DNA of 64,000 bases from Sulfolobus acidocaldarius SUSAZ. Lineage in GTDB: Archaea > Thermoproteota > Thermoprotei_A > Sulfolobales > Sulfolobaceae. The DNA lies in contig CP006977.1 in assembly GCA_000508305.1 (NCBI GenBank), positions 1,706,621-1,770,620 on the forward strand. Reading direction: 5' to 3'. Positions 36,551 through 48,468 of this stretch are shown piece by piece. Below the pieces are notes generated by a model. That model ran no database searches and was not told the DNA's origin. It saw only the letters and a list, made by a program, of their open reading frames with translations. Position 1 is the first letter of the stretch, and every line of letters starts with the position of its first letter. The position numbers and the translations under genes are program-made.

Positions 36551-36910
36551 TTAATCTGTGCCAGTATTACAACAACAATATCCTTGTTCATCTACTTCCA
36601 TTCCACAGAATGGACATACATGTCCAACGTATTTTACTTCGTGAGCCCTCTTACCGTATAACAAGAGATGTGTATCGAAAACTAGCTCCTTTAAATCTGG
36701 CAGCTTTTTCTCCTCGTCTCTGTTTAATTTTACTTGAACAGCCTCCTTAATTCTGAACCTCAATGTCTTTTCCTCTAATGCTTTCTTAACTATTTGTTTA
36801 GTTGATACTTTACTTATATGTTGCCCTTTAGGATCTACTAATAATATCTCGTCCTCTTCAAGGGTCAGACCAATTTTCTCTACCTCTTCGTTTTCATTAA
36901 CAACTTTCAT
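36551..36910 (-). CDS. Hypothetical protein with C-terminal zinc ribbon
   Basis: A 119-residue protein. The N-terminal ~90 residues are charged and alpha/beta-like without a family I recognise. The C-terminal part, CPFCGMEVDEQGYCCC, has paired cysteines of a zinc ribbon. No membrane segments. It is probably a soluble protein that binds nucleic acid or protein through the zinc site. It stands alone, preceded by about 600 bp without a well-supported gene. Confidence 0.65.
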   Translation of the reverse strand: MKVVNENEEVEKIGLTLEEDEILLVDPKGQHISKVSTKQIVKKALEEKTLRFRIKEAVQVKLNRDEEKKLPDLKELVFDTHLLLYGKRAHEVKYVGHVCPFCGMEVDEQGYCCCNTGTD

Positions 36911-37522
36911 ATATTATTTTAGACTATTAAACATCATTTAAACTTTTACCTAATGATAAATTTATACTATTAAATTCCAAGCATGGATTAATAAAAAGTA
37001 AAATTATAAGAGAGTTTATTCACGTTAAAAAATAGCTATCAAATACGTTATTAATTTATAATTACTAAAAACTGTTAAATTAATAAAAAGATCATTTAGT
37101 GAGACCAAATGAAAATTAAGTTAATTTGTATCTCTCTCCTATAATGTCTATTTTTGTTGTCGAGAATAGTTGATCGCTGAGATTAAAGCTTAAGTAAATG
37201 GTACATACATGACAACTATATACATGGAAGAACGTGTAGAATTACAGAGATATACTACTAAGGGATCTAATTTAAGGAATAATGGAAATTATTGAAAATA
37301 CATCAAGTGATATAACCTTAAATGAAGACATTAGCGTCGCTCTAAAAATTACGTCATGTGCGATTCCTCATATTTCTAAGAAAAATTGGTTTTGTGAAAC
37401 TAAATTAGCTCAGAGCATAATTAGAAATTCTTACGGCAGATGGACAGGAATAGTTTAGCTAGTGCATTAAACTAAAAAATACCAAAAATCTGGATCTAGA
37501 GAAGAATAAGAGAGACTGTAAA
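36911..37522. other. Intergenic region (612 bp)
   Basis: A long AT-rich stretch between the zinc-ribbon gene and the end of the lactonase gene. It contains two short plus-strand ORFs: 37224-37295 (23 codons) and 37282-37458 (58 codons, listed separately). They overlap in different frames, so this could be the trace of a broken gene. No repeat or RNA structure was seen. Confidence 0.35.
37282..37458 (+). CDS. Possible small ORF or gene remnant
   Basis: A 58-residue ORF from ATG to TAG (MEIIENTSSDITLNEDISVA onward, with two cysteines in the middle and ending YGRWTGIV). I recognise no family, and no clear promoter or ribosome-binding site precedes it. It may be a real small protein or the decayed end of a lost gene. 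Confidence 0.22.
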   Translation: MEIIENTSSDITLNEDISVALKITSCAIPHISKKNWFCETKLAQSIIRNSYGRWTGIV

Positions 37523-38470
37523 CTAACTAAATAGTTTTGCTGGATTCTTTACAAATATTACATCCAACTGCTCATCAGTTACTCCTGCCCTCTTAATTGA
37601 TGGTATAACGTCTGTAAATATCAAACTCATACTCCATTTTGGAGCTAGTTTAGGTTTGTACTCTGGCTTAGCTATTCCCCAGTCAATTGTACAACAGTAA
37701 TCTTGGGACACCATAATCCTGTCCAAGTATCCATCTCTAATTAATTTCAACAACACCTCGTTCCTCTTATCCACAGGCAAGAATAGATCTAAACCATATC
37801 TATCTAAACCTACAAAAGAGCCTTTATCTGCTATTTTCTTTATGTAATCCACGTTATCAGTGTCCCCTAAGTGACCTATGAGTACTCTCCCTGGGTCTAC
37901 ACCCTCCTCCATTAGAATCCTTTGTTGCTCCAGACCTGTCCCGTTATGAGCATTTGAATGTGTTATTATAGGTACTTTAGTCTCTTTCTGAGCTATGGCA
38001 GCTGCTCTTATTGCCCTCTCTACATCCCTCGTTATGCCTGGCTCATCTGCTGCAACCTTGATGAAGCCTGCTCTATTATTTGTCCCTTGTATTCCCTTTT
38101 TTATATCATTTATTAATAATTCTGCAATCTCTTCCAACGATCTTCCATTGAAGAAAAAAGGTAAATCAGTGTAAGTATATAACCCTGTTGCAGCAATCAC
38201 ATTTATACCTGTTTCTTTCACGACCTTCTCACTGAATCTGATGTCTCTCCCTAAACCCATAACAGTGGGGTCCACAATGGTCTTAACACCATATGACATT
38301 ATAGTCTTTACTTCATTTACTGCATTTTTCAACTCCTCATCTTCGTTATAAAGATGTGGCCATTGATATCTCACTGGTTCACTGAATACCCTTAAATGCT
38401 CATGTATCAAAGTAAAACCCATTTCTCTAGGTGATATTTCGCCTTTTCCTACAAGAGGAATTTTTGTCAT
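37523..38470 (-). CDS. Phosphotriesterase-like lactonase (SacPox)
   Basis: A 315-residue amidohydrolase-fold enzyme with the full binuclear metal site: His23 and His25 (HEHL), a Lys138 to be carboxylated (FIKVAADEPG), His171 (ITHSNAH), His200 (IGHLGD) and Asp257 (VSQDYC). These positions match those I recall for SacPox, the S. acidocaldarius homologue of SsoPox. The enzymes hydrolyse lactones, including acyl-homoserine lactones, with weak side activity on organophosphates. The native lactone substrate is not established. It is divergent from the glutamine synthetase-like gene, 374 bp apart. Confidence 0.93.
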   Translation of the reverse strand: MTKIPLVGKGEISPREMGFTLIHEHLRVFSEPVRYQWPHLYNEDEELKNAVNEVKTIMSYGVKTIVDPTVMGLGRDIRFSEKVVKETGINVIAATGLYTYTDLPFFFNGRSLEEIAELLINDIKKGIQGTNNRAGFIKVAADEPGITRDVERAIRAAAIAQKETKVPIITHSNAHNGTGLEQQRILMEEGVDPGRVLIGHLGDTDNVDYIKKIADKGSFVGLDRYGLDLFLPVDKRNEVLLKLIRDGYLDRIMVSQDYCCTIDWGIAKPEYKPKLAPKWSMSLIFTDVIPSIKRAGVTDEQLDVIFVKNPAKLFS

Positions 38471-38844
38471 TTAAGTATATTATAATTTGATAGAATAAAT
38501 TTTTTGATATCTCAAATTGGGTTAGTGCCATTTCATACTGTGTGGTCACAGCTAAACATTTGGGCAAGAGGATATGGCAACATCACTCTTATTTCATATA
38601 GACTTCTACAATATTCAATCTCTAAATTAGAACGTTAATATATCTCTGCAAATACCATTTATTTATATAGTGAAGTTGAAAGTGACAATTCATATCTTCT
38701 TTGTCCCAGTGAAAATCCTCTCATATATTACTACTATATAAAAATTAATCGAACTCACATCCAAATACATAATATAAAGATAATTTATTAGTTTATTTAA
38801 TTAATAACCTAAAGGCTTATAATTTCACACTTAAAATCTAACTC
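38471..38844. other. Divergent intergenic region (374 bp)
   Basis: It holds the promoters of the lactonase and of the glutamine synthetase-like gene. For the latter, CTTATAATTT at 38814-38823 is well placed for a leaderless start at 38845. No other feature was recognised. Confidence 0.4.
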
Positions 38845-40140
38845 ATGTCACAATCCATAAAGGATAAGCTGAGAAGTTACAATGTCGAGATGCTTAGGTT
38901 TACATGGGTCGGGTTGGATGGAGTTATCAGGTCCAAAGGAGCCCAAGTGAGCCATGTGGAAGAGCTAATAAGAACTGGTATTGGCGTCACCAAAGCCCTG
39001 TTCAGCTTTACCCCGATGGACATAATATCTCCTTATGGTTCCTTTGGTCCTCAGGATGAGGATGTCTTTATAGTCCCAGACTTATCGACTTTGACCGTGT
39101 TTCCACCCTCAGCTATTGTAATATGTGAAGTTAGAGATAAGGGAAAGCCTTGGGAGTTTGATATGAGAAGTAAGTTAAATGCGAGATTAGAGAAACTTAA
39201 GGAGGAAGAAGGTTACGACGTGAGATCGTCCTTTGAGATGGAATTCTACCTTGTGAAGGATAGGAAACCATATGATGACGCAAGATGCTTCGACTCCTCT
39301 GCTTTTTACAATAATCCAGTAATAAGTGAGATGATAAAAGTACTCACAAACTCAGGGATAGATATTATAAGGGTTATCAAGGAGTACGGACCTGGTCAAT
39401 ACGAGTTTGATATAGTTCACAAGAACTCATTGAGGAGTGCTGATGAGGTGGTAATATTCAAGGAGATAACAAAACAGATTGCCCTCTCAAAGGGTATTGA
39501 GGCTAACTTCATGCCTAAACCGTTCAACAAACTACCAGGGTCAGGTATGCATTTGAACATAAGCCTTTGGAGAGAAGGAAAAAACGTATTTTATGATCCC
39601 AAGGACAAATATGGACTGAGTGAACTAGGATATAATTTCATTGCCGGACTGCTGGAGCATGCAAAGGCTCTCACTGCATTAGTTGCACCTACAGTTAATT
39701 CATATAAGCGATTAATACCAGGCTCATGGGCACCGACTAAGATATCTTATGGGTATAACAACAAATCTACCATGATAAGAATACCAACCCCTTATCCTAC
39801 AATGGAATCACATGACAGGAGAGTTGAGTACAGGGTTCCTGACGCTTCTGCCAATCCTTACCTAGTTATATTAGCTGTCTTGGAGGCTGGACTTGATGGT
39901 ATTGAGAGGGGACTAAAACCCGGTAATCCTGTAAACGAAAATGCTTACCTTAGAAAAGACATAGAGGATATTCCAAGAAATCTAAGGGAGGCTTTACGTG
40001 AGCTAGATAAAGACAAAAGATTGAAGGAGAGAATAGGGGAACAGGTTGTGAGGGAGTTCATAAACATCAAAAGTGCTGAGGTTGAAGAGTTCGAATCTAT
40101 TGTAACGGACTGGGAGTACGAGGTTTACAGGAAGATCTAG
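38845..40140 (+). CDS. Glutamine synthetase-like amine ligase
   Basis: A 431-residue member of the type I glutamine synthetase family. Conserved parts include FEMEFYLV and YGPGQYEFDIVHKN (metal/glutamate site), GSGMHLNISLW (ATP/ammonia region) and the NSYKRLIPGS loop. In true glutamine synthetases that loop continues as GYEAP, with the Glu that closes over ammonia; here it reads GSWAP, so the Glu is replaced by Trp. RIPTPYPTMESHDRRVEYR also differs from the usual NRS-type segment. It therefore probably joins glutamate to a larger amine rather than making glutamine. It is coupled (1-nt gap) to an amidohydrolase gene. Confidence 0.85.
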   Translation: MSQSIKDKLRSYNVEMLRFTWVGLDGVIRSKGAQVSHVEELIRTGIGVTKALFSFTPMDIISPYGSFGPQDEDVFIVPDLSTLTVFPPSAIVICEVRDKGKPWEFDMRSKLNARLEKLKEEEGYDVRSSFEMEFYLVKDRKPYDDARCFDSSAFYNNPVISEMIKVLTNSGIDIIRVIKEYGPGQYEFDIVHKNSLRSADEVVIFKEITKQIALSKGIEANFMPKPFNKLPGSGMHLNISLWREGKNVFYDPKDKYGLSELGYNFIAGLLEHAKALTALVAPTVNSYKRLIPGSWAPTKISYGYNNKSTMIRIPTPYPTMESHDRRVEYRVPDASANPYLVILAVLEAGLDGIERGLKPGNPVNENAYLRKDIEDIPRNLREALRELDKDKRLKERIGEQVVREFINIKSAEVEEFESIVTDWEYEVYRKI

Positions 40141-40141
40141 C

Positions 40142-41194
40142 ATGATGATAGATTCTCATTGCCATTGGTTTTCTGCCAAAGTTATGGACGAAAAGGAATT
40201 TATGATGGCATCAGCTGAGTCGTGGGGGGAAAAGGAGATAAATACTGACGTAATTGAAATGAACAAGTGGAGACCATTTTACCTCATGCTAAAAAAAGAG
40301 ATGAAGAGACTTTTAGGAGATGACTTCATCAAAGAGAGGAATAGGTTAATAAGGGACGACCCTGTAAGTTACATGAAATTCCTAATTGATGATGCTAAGA
40401 TTAGAGCTTTTGTGATTGATGAGGGATTTGGAAGCAAAGAGATGGAAATACCTGCACCGTATAAGCGTCTCTTTAGGATAGAGAGCATAATTAATTCAAG
40501 TCTCTTCTCTTTATCCTTTGATAAGGCAACAGAGTTCTTTGAGGAGACATTGAGGAATAAAGTAAGGGAAGGATATGTGGGGTTCAAGAGCATAATAGCT
40601 TACAGAACTGGTCTAAATATAACCTGCAATGAGTTGAAAGCGTTAGAGGACTTCTTGTCAAGAGATGAGGATTGGTATGGGGAGAAGAAAAAGGGCTTCA
40701 GGGACTATCTGTTATGCAAGACTATGGAGATAGCTAAAGAGTTAGATGTACCACTGCAGGTTCACACGGGTGCTGGTGACAGGGATATAAAGCTTGAACT
40801 GTCGAGACCAGCTTACTTGACTAATGTTGTGAGAAGGTATGAAGGAAAAATAGTGTTTGTTCATTCAGGATACCCTTACCATAGGGAGACTGCATGGATG
40901 AGTTATATATTTCCTTCAGTATACTTAGACCTGTCTCAAGTCTGTCCATTTGCCCCTTTGGGGGCTTTAAATACTTTAGAGGAGATAGTGGAGGTTGCGC
41001 CTTTTAACAAAATAATGTATGGGAGTGATGGGTTTAATATACCTGAAATATCTTGGATTTCAGCTAAGATATTTCCAAGATATTTAGACATAGTCCTGAA
41101 CAAAATGGTCTCATTAGGAATAATTGAAGAGGAGGAAGAGATAAGGCAAATGATATTATCTCGGAATGCCTCACGTTTATACAAGCTTGATTAA
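40142..41194 (+). CDS. Amidohydrolase-family hydrolase (FluG N-terminal type)
   Basis: A 350-residue TIM-barrel metal hydrolase. DSHCHWF supplies the HxH pair, VPLQVHTGAGD and KIVFVHSGYP further His ligands, and IMYGSDGFNIPE the late catalytic Asp. The start is ATGATG one nucleotide after the stop of the glutamine synthetase-like gene. In fungi and some bacteria the same two domains are fused (FluG), so this pair looks like the split form. It probably hydrolyses an amide or gamma-glutamyl product related to the ligase. There is no obvious signal peptide. Confidence 0.82.
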   Translation: MMIDSHCHWFSAKVMDEKEFMMASAESWGEKEINTDVIEMNKWRPFYLMLKKEMKRLLGDDFIKERNRLIRDDPVSYMKFLIDDAKIRAFVIDEGFGSKEMEIPAPYKRLFRIESIINSSLFSLSFDKATEFFEETLRNKVREGYVGFKSIIAYRTGLNITCNELKALEDFLSRDEDWYGEKKKGFRDYLLCKTMEIAKELDVPLQVHTGAGDRDIKLELSRPAYLTNVVRRYEGKIVFVHSGYPYHRETAWMSYIFPSVYLDLSQVCPFAPLGALNTLEEIVEVAPFNKIMYGSDGFNIPEISWISAKIFPRYLDIVLNKMVSLGIIEEEEEIRQMILSRNASRLYKLD

Positions 41195-41421
41195 GTAATG
41201 TAAAGTAAGTCCACACTCAGTAGTTTAAACCAAATCTGAAGTTGTTTTGTAATTGTTTGTCTATACTTTTGATAATTTTTCCTAGTGGAGAGTAGTGTTT
41301 ATTACATATATACTTAAAAAGTCTGTCAGAATTATTTGACTTGTAAGAAGCTGAATAGAGTGTAAATACCAATTTGTTGCCTATATGTGATATTATTATT
41401 CAAGTGATATGAAATTATACT

Positions 41422-41437
41422 AAAGTTTAAAAACTTT
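41422..41437. promoter_or_regulatory. Palindrome over the TATA box of the dehydratase gene
   Basis: AAAGTTT-AA-AAACTTT is a perfect 7-bp inverted repeat at -33 to -18 from the ATG at 41455, covering the TATA box. Similar AGTTT/AAACT palindromes lie before 44328 and 45629. It is a candidate for the HHC box I recall from Sulfolobales carbon-fixation genes; I do not remember that consensus. Confidence 0.4.
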
Positions 41438-41454
41438 AAACATTATTATACAGT

Positions 41455-42972
41455 ATGGTAATTAGAACAGGAGATCAATACGTCTCGTCTATAAGTAACC
41501 GCTCTAAGGTGGAAATATACGTTCTGGGAAAAGAGGTCAAGGATGTAACGAGACATCCATTCCTTAAGCCATCTGTGATGTCCTTTAAGGCAACATTTGA
41601 TGCTGCATGGGATGAGGACACAAAGGAGCTAGGAAGAGCCTGGAGTCCATACCTTGAGGAAGAGATAAACAGGTTTAATCACATTCATAGGTCACCAGAG
41701 GATTTAGCTGCTAAGGTTAAACTACTGAGAAAACTTAGTCATAAGACGGGAGCATGTTTTCAGAGATGTGTTGGTTGGGACTCTCTAAATACACTGAATA
41801 TAGTGACCAAGATTATGGCAAATAAGGGTAAAACTGAGTCTAGAGACAGGTTTGTAGAGTATCTAAAATACGTGCAGAAGAACGATTTAGCACTTGCAGG
41901 AGCCATGACAGATGTTAAGGGTGTTAGGACATTGAAGCCCAGCCAACAGCCAAATAAGAACGCTTACCTTAGGGTCACTGAAGTAACAAAGGACGGAATT
42001 TATGTGTCCGGAGCAAAGGCAAACATAACAGGAGTAGCTGCAACCGAGGAGATGGTCGTCTTACCTACTAGGGCTATGGGACCAGAGGATAAGGATTACG
42101 CTGTAGCCTTTGCAATACCTACGGACACTGAGGGTATTAAGATTGTGGTCGGGAGGCAAATTAACGATGCAAGGAGAATGGAAGAGGGTGAAATTGACGG
42201 TTTGCCATATTTCTACAACCATGAAGGGTTGGTAATATTCGACAACGTATTTGTCCCTATGAACAGAGTTTTTCTAGCTGGAGAATGGGAGTACACTGGT
42301 ACATTAGTGGAGATATTTGCTGCTTATCACAGGCAGGGTTATGGGGGGTGTAAAGCAGGCTTAGGAGATGTGATAATCGGAGCAAGTGCTGACTTAGCCA
42401 AGCAGATTGGCGTTGAAAAAGCTCCTCATGTACAAGACAAGTTAACTGAAATGATATTCCTGACTGAAACCATGTACTCTGCAGGGATTGCGGCAAGTCT
42501 TAATGCGGTTAAAATGTGTGATAATTGCTGGTGGGTTAATCCAATGCACGCTAATGTGACTAAGCATTTAGTTGCTAGATTTCCTGCACAGATCAGCCAG
42601 TTAGCTATAGATATAGCAGGTGGAATGGTGGGAACTGCACCGAGCGAATGGGATTTGAAGAATCCCAAATTAAAAGAATATATAATGAGATATTTACAGG
42701 GAGTTGAGGACTTCACCGCAGAGGACAGACTTAGAATGATTAGGTTAGTAGAGAATGTAAGCATGGGAGTTGCATTCCAAATCGAATCTATTCACGGCGC
42801 GGGAAGTCCTGCTGCACAAAGAATAATGTTTTCAAGACTTTATGATCTCGATCTGGCTAGAGAAATATCGAAGAAATTGGCTGGTAGAAAGGCTGATCTG
42901 AAGATGACTACCAAGCCAGAGCCATGGAGAGAGACACAGTCGGAACAAGAAGCAAAGGAACATGGTAAGTAG
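41455..42972 (+). CDS. 4-hydroxybutyryl-CoA dehydratase
   Basis: A 505-residue flavoprotein with a [4Fe-4S] centre. Cluster ligands are present: Cys101 and Cys105 (ACFQRC), His292 and Cys299 ([10 protein letters not shown]). Tyr296, Lys300 and Glu257 match the active-site residues of the Clostridium enzyme at identical numbers for the 257-300 block, and a late Glu ([10 protein letters not shown]) is also kept. It converts 4-hydroxybutyryl-CoA to crotonyl-CoA, the key radical step of the 3HP/4HB cycle. Sulfolobales also carry a second, degenerate paralogue; this copy has the complete ligand set. A palindrome overlaps its TATA box. Confidence 0.92.
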   Translation: MVIRTGDQYVSSISNRSKVEIYVLGKEVKDVTRHPFLKPSVMSFKATFDAAWDEDTKELGRAWSPYLEEEINRFNHIHRSPEDLAAKVKLLRKLSHKTGACFQRCVGWDSLNTLNIVTKIMANKGKTESRDRFVEYLKYVQKNDLALAGAMTDVKGVRTLKPSQQPNKNAYLRVTEVTKDGIYVSGAKANITGVAATEEMVVLPTRAMGPEDKDYAVAFAIPTDTEGIKIVVGRQINDARRMEEGEIDGLPYFYNHEGLVIFDNVFVPMNRVFLAGEWEYTGTLVEIFAAYHRQGYGGCKAGLGDVIIGASADLAKQIGVEKAPHVQDKLTEMIFLTETMYSAGIAASLNAVKMCDNCWWVNPMHANVTKHLVARFPAQISQLAIDIAGGMVGTAPSEWDLKNPKLKEYIMRYLQGVEDFTAEDRLRMIRLVENVSMGVAFQIESIHGAGSPAAQRIMFSRLYDLDLAREISKKLAGRKADLKMTTKPEPWRETQSEQEAKEHGK

Positions 42973-43208
42973 TATTAAAAAATCAAGCCAACTTAATACA
43001 ACAAATTTTCTGGGATTTCTGGCTTGAATAGAAAAACTATTATTTTAATCTAGATATTTTTCCGTTAAATCCAAAAGAGCATAGAAATAGATACCAGAGC
43101 ATATAATTTAATGAGTTATTATGCACCCCTAATTATAGTACTCTGAACTTACAAATACATGAAAACTGGTAGTATAGATCAATTGTCAGAAGCCACTTCT
43201 GATCTCGA

Positions 43209-44207
43209 TTAACTTTTGGACTTCATTATCTCTGAACTATGTCCGCCAAATATGGACACATTTGGATCTATATACTTCTTTGCTATACTTGTAGCTATAG
43301 CAGCCTGACTAAAACCTATAGCAATTAAAGCCATCTTTGGCACCCCTTCTTGGCTTGCAATATCGCCGGCAGCATATACGCCAGGTAAATTCGTTTCCAT
43401 CTTCGCATTCACTAAAATATCCCTTCCCTTCATGTTTAAACCCCATCTGGGAACATTTCCTAGATCTCCCTTATGTCCAATACTTATTATTACAGCATCA
43501 ACATCTAGCGTTTTCTCCTCCTTTGTCCTATTATCAAATATTACAGCCTGGGTAACCCTACTTCCATCCCCCTTTACTTCCTTCAACTCATGCCAAGTGT
43601 GAACTGAAGCTATGTTATACAACTGTTTTACACTGCTCTCATGTGCTCTAAACTGATCTCTCCTGTGAATTAATGTGATTGACTTTGCAACTGGAGCTAG
43701 GTTAATAGCCCAATCTACAGCTGAATCTCCTCCTCCGACAATCAAAATTCTCTTCTCCTCAAAATCCTTCTTCCTTTTAACTGTGTAGTATACCCCCCTA
43801 TTTTCATACTCGATCTCTCCTCCTGCACCTAGCCTTGATGGTGTGATCTTCCCTATACCTAATGCTAGTAGTACTGTTTTTCCCTTAAACTCATTTCCCT
43901 TATCAGTTTTTACCATCCAAAGATTATCCTGCGTCCTTGTAATCCAATCTACCCACTCCTTAAGTCTTATATCAGGTGAAAACATCTTTGCTTGTTCTAT
44001 GAGGTTCTGGGCTAGGTCATATGCCAAAATGCCAGGATACCCTCCAACATCATAAACCATCTTCTCAGGATATATTGTGACCAGCTGTCCACCTAGCTCA
44101 TCTTGTGCGTCAATTAGTAAAGCACTCATATCTCTTAGACCGGAATAAAACGTTGCAAATAATCCTATAGGTCCTCCACCGACGATTATTATATCATATT
44201 CCTTCAA
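43209..44207 (-). CDS. Ferredoxin--NADP reductase (thioredoxin reductase-like)
   Basis: A 332-residue FAD/NAD(P)-binding protein: [18 protein letters not shown] near the N-terminus (FAD), [17 protein letters not shown] near residue 155 (NADPH), and [14 protein letters not shown] near 280 (FAD). The CxxC redox pair of thioredoxin reductases is absent, which identifies the YumC/TrxR-like ferredoxin-NADP reductase group. [11 protein letters not shown] favours NADPH. It could supply reduced ferredoxin or NADPH for the surrounding carbon metabolism. It is divergent from the NADP-type alcohol dehydrogenase, with 120 bp between. Confidence 0.88.
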   Translation of the reverse strand: MKEYDIIIVGGGPIGLFATFYSGLRDMSALLIDAQDELGGQLVTIYPEKMVYDVGGYPGILAYDLAQNLIEQAKMFSPDIRLKEWVDWITRTQDNLWMVKTDKGNEFKGKTVLLALGIGKITPSRLGAGGEIEYENRGVYYTVKRKKDFEEKRILIVGGGDSAVDWAINLAPVAKSITLIHRRDQFRAHESSVKQLYNIASVHTWHELKEVKGDGSRVTQAVIFDNRTKEEKTLDVDAVIISIGHKGDLGNVPRWGLNMKGRDILVNAKMETNLPGVYAAGDIASQEGVPKMALIAIGFSQAAIATSIAKKYIDPNVSIFGGHSSEIMKSKS

Positions 44208-44306
44208 TATAGGTACCCAATAATTGATTATGTTTATATTATTTAAATTTTTTGATTATGGAACAATAAATCACTATGAATTAATGATAATATAAACTTT
44301 TTAAGT

Positions 44307-44316
44307 AGTTTAAACT
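44307..44316. promoter_or_regulatory. AGTTTAAACT palindrome in the ADH promoter
   Basis: A perfect 10-bp palindrome at -21 to -12 from the ATG at 44328, flanked by AGTAG/CTACT arms (44304-44308 and 44318-44322). It shares AGTTT...AAACT halves with the palindromes before 41455 and 45629. Confidence 0.35.
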
Positions 44317-44327
44317 TCTACTATATT

Positions 44328-45419
44328 ATGCTAGCAGGAGTGCTTCATAACTATAAGGAACCTATAATTGTGGAGGAAGTGGAGATAGAGGAGCCTAAGG
44401 AAAATGAGGTAATGATTGAGGTTAAGGCTACTGGAATGTGTCACTCTGATGTAAATGTTTTTTTAGGGTCAACACCAGTCCCTACACCTGTAATTGCAGG
44501 ACATGAGATAGCCGGCAGAGTAGTGAAAGTGGGACACAATGTAAGCAGAGTAAAAGAGGGTGATAGGGTTATATCAACTTTCATTCAACCTTGTGGAAAG
44601 TGTAAGAATTGTATATCTGGTATTGAAAATCTTTGTGAAACTTTTGCATCAGTTAGACTGAAAGGTACAATGTTTGACGGTACAACTAGAGTTAAATATA
44701 AGGACGGAAGATCTATAAGGACATTTTTAGGTGGAGGATTCGCAGAGTATTCTATAGTACATGAAAATGCATTGACTAAGATAGAGGACAACAACGTAAA
44801 TATAGAGGAACTGGCTGTGTTAGGATGTTCTGGTATAACTGCTTATGGTGCAATTAGCTCTGCCAACATAAGACCTGGGGATAGTGTAGCTGTAATAGGA
44901 GTTGGTGGTGTTGGGCTTTCAGTTATACAAATGCTGAGAGCAGTGGGGGCAGGGAGAATAATTGCTCTAGGAACAAAGAAGTGGAAATTGGAAAAAGCTC
45001 TGGAGCTTGGAGCAACAGATTTCATAAACACCAAGGAATCTGAGCCAGTAAAAACCCTGAAGGAAATGACCAATGGTGGTCCAGATATAGTAATTGAGGC
45101 TGGGGGAACCCAAGAGACCATACAAATGGCTTTAGAAGGGGTTAGAATCGGTGGGAAAGTGGTTTTGATAGGCTTACCACCTACATCAGCATTAATTCCC
45201 GTAAGAGTCTCAATGATAGTGCGAAATGGAATCACTATAATAGGTAATTATGGCAGTAAACCTAGGGTTGATATGCCGAAACTAATAGAGTTAGTTAGGA
45301 CAAAGAGATATGACCCACAGAAACTCATTACAGGAAAATTCAAGTTAGAGGAGATCAATGAGGCTGTAAAATTGTTAGAAGAGGGGCTTGCAATAAGGAG
45401 TTTAATTATTCCTCACTAG
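44328..45419 (+). CDS. Zinc alcohol dehydrogenase, NADP type (possible succinate semialdehyde reductase)
   Basis: A 363-residue medium-chain dehydrogenase. Catalytic zinc ligands lie in GMCHSDVN and AGHEIAG; structural zinc is bound by [15 protein letters not shown]; the Rossmann motif is [11 protein letters not shown]. The second strand ends in ALGTKKWK, with Thr/Lys instead of Asp, pointing to NADPH. Its overall form resembles my memory of the Metallosphaera succinate semialdehyde reductase. Neighbours encoding 4-hydroxybutyryl-CoA dehydratase and malonyl/succinyl-CoA reductase support a role in reducing succinate semialdehyde to 4-hydroxybutyrate, or malonate semialdehyde to 3-hydroxypropionate. 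The substrate call is inference. Confidence 0.8.
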   Translation: MLAGVLHNYKEPIIVEEVEIEEPKENEVMIEVKATGMCHSDVNVFLGSTPVPTPVIAGHEIAGRVVKVGHNVSRVKEGDRVISTFIQPCGKCKNCISGIENLCETFASVRLKGTMFDGTTRVKYKDGRSIRTFLGGGFAEYSIVHENALTKIEDNNVNIEELAVLGCSGITAYGAISSANIRPGDSVAVIGVGGVGLSVIQMLRAVGAGRIIALGTKKWKLEKALELGATDFINTKESEPVKTLKEMTNGGPDIVIEAGGTQETIQMALEGVRIGGKVVLIGLPPTSALIPVRVSMIVRNGITIIGNYGSKPRVDMPKLIELVRTKRYDPQKLITGKFKLEEINEAVKLLEEGLAIRSLIIPH

Positions 45420-45594
45420 CCTCTCCACGTAAATCTAGTAATTACCTTAAATAGATAGTAAGTTATTCCCTTCATGACTGAAATAACATGATCAGTTTTT
45501 AGCACAGAATAAGATGTCACGTTTACATTTCATAGTGATACATCATTTAAATACATTTATGACATGTTTCATATAATTTATCATGAGAAACGTA

Positions 45595-45609
45595 AAGTTT
45601 TTTAAACTT
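45595..45609. promoter_or_regulatory. AAGTTT-TTT-AAACTT palindrome over TATA box
   Basis: A perfect 6-bp inverted repeat with a 3-nt spacer at -34 to -20 from the ATG at 45629, covering the TATA position. Same type of element as at 41422-41437. Confidence 0.4.
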
Positions 45610-45628
45610 CTTATACAACTTAAATAAG

Positions 45629-47056
45629 ATGAACGTAGATAGTTTACATGAATATGAAAGAATCCACAAGGAACTTGTAGAAGAAGGATTCATAAGAAGA
45701 GATTTTCCCCCAAATCCCTCCATCAAACTATGGAATGAAAGAGTAATGAAGATGCCTAGAAATGAGTTAGATAAGTTAAAGACAGTCAGGCTAAAGAGAT
45801 TGGTTAAATGGGCATGGGAAAATGTTGAATTCTACAAGAGGTTTTGGAAGAACAGGGGATTCTATCCTGAGTACATCAAGGACTGGAGAGATATTGTGAA
45901 AATTCCTGTACTTAGGAAAGAGGATATAAGGACTGACTTACAGACACACCCACCTTTCGGAACCATATTTCATCCAGACTTAGCCAAAAGGATAAGGTTT
46001 GTTGGTGCAACTTCAGGTTCCACAGGAATGCCCACATTTCAAGGATGGGGAAAACTGGAATTAGACTGTTTTCAGGAAGCTCAGGCTAGGTATCTATGGA
46101 GTTTCGCTGGAGTAAGACCAGGTATAACGTACGCCAACTACCTAAACATGAGCGGGTTTTACAGTTGGGGTCCTCCGGTAGTTGAGACGGCAATGTGGAG
46201 ATGTGGGGCTACTACCATTGCTGGGGGAGGAGAAACGTTTTTCTCTTGGAAGCAGAGACATATGTTAATATTCAAACTGTGGAAGATAGACGTCTTTGCA
46301 ACTACACCTTGGTTACACAGATTAATAGGAGAAATGGCAATAGAGGAAGGATGGGAGACTCCCTTCAAGGTTCTGTTATTACATGGAGGTGCAGCTGCTG
46401 ATAATACGAAGAAGAGACTTTTTAAGGTACATCCCAATGCTGAGATGGCAATAAACGTCTGGGGAACTACAGATGGACATATGGCTGTAGAATTACCCAA
46501 CTCAAGAGGAGAGCTTGTGATATGGGAGGATATGGAGATCTTTGATGTAATAGACCCGAAGACCAATGAACCGGTTTCTGAAGGGGAGAGGGGTGAATTG
46601 ATAGCAACTCTACTTAATCACTTTACCATGCCACTGATTAGGTACAGTTTAGGGGATTACGTTAAAAATGAGTTTATAACCGAACCAGATCCAAACTTTG
46701 GTATAACTCATGCCAGATTTGTAGAGCCTATACCAGGGAGAGTCGAGTGGATGTTCAGAGTAAAGGGAAAATTACTGTTGCCAATATATATTGAAGATGC
46801 AATAAATGAAATACCTGACACGACTGGAATGTTCAACATAATGGTTTATGCAGAGGAGATGGAGAAGCTGAGGATAAAGATAGAGAGTAAGAGAGACAGA
46901 GTAGATGAGGCTTACGATAAGTCAGCTAAAGCTTTGCTAGCGAATAAGATAGGATTGGACGAAAATGACGTTGAGATAGAATGGATTAGACCAGGAGAGG
47001 CTGTCTGGACTGGTTATAAATTACAAGTCTTCGTGGATCAAAGAAAGAAGAGGTAG
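45629..47056 (+). CDS. Phenylacetate-CoA ligase-like acyl-CoA ligase
   Basis: A 475-residue AMP-forming ligase of the PaaK branch. The AMP-binding motif is [15 protein letters not shown] (around residues 130-145), followed by [14 protein letters not shown] and [29 protein letters not shown], the usual late PaaK motifs. It activates an organic acid to its CoA thioester with ATP. In this cluster, candidates are 4-hydroxybutyrate or 3-hydroxypropionate, but PaaK-like enzymes also use aromatic acids. Its promoter has an AAGTTT/AAACTT palindrome on the TATA box. Confidence 0.83.
   Translation: MNVDSLHEYERIHKELVEEGFIRRDFPPNPSIKLWNERVMKMPRNELDKLKTVRLKRLVKWAWENVEFYKRFWKNRGFYPEYIKDWRDIVKIPVLRKEDIRTDLQTHPPFGTIFHPDLAKRIRFVGATSGSTGMPTFQGWGKLELDCFQEAQARYLWSFAGVRPGITYANYLNMSGFYSWGPPVVETAMWRCGATTIAGGGETFFSWKQRHMLIFKLWKIDVFATTPWLHRLIGEMAIEEGWETPFKVLLLHGGAAADNTKKRLFKVHPNAEMAINVWGTTDGHMAVELPNSRGELVIWEDMEIFDVIDPKTNEPVSEGERGELIATLLNHFTMPLIRYSLGDYVKNEFITEPDPNFGITHARFVEPIPGRVEWMFRVKGKLLLPIYIEDAINEIPDTTGMFNIMVYAEEMEKLRIKIESKRDRVDEAYDKSAKALLANKIGLDENDVEIEWIRPGEAVWTGYKLQVFVDQRKKR

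Positions 47057-48468
<1,412 letters not shown>

Noticed and set aside
42426-42764. 112-codon minus-strand ORF in the dehydratase gene
   Set aside because: Antisense shadow of a strongly conserved coding region that contains active-site residues on the plus strand.
43209-44207. Thioredoxin reductase as the product
   Set aside because: The CxxC redox pair expected in the NADPH domain is absent.
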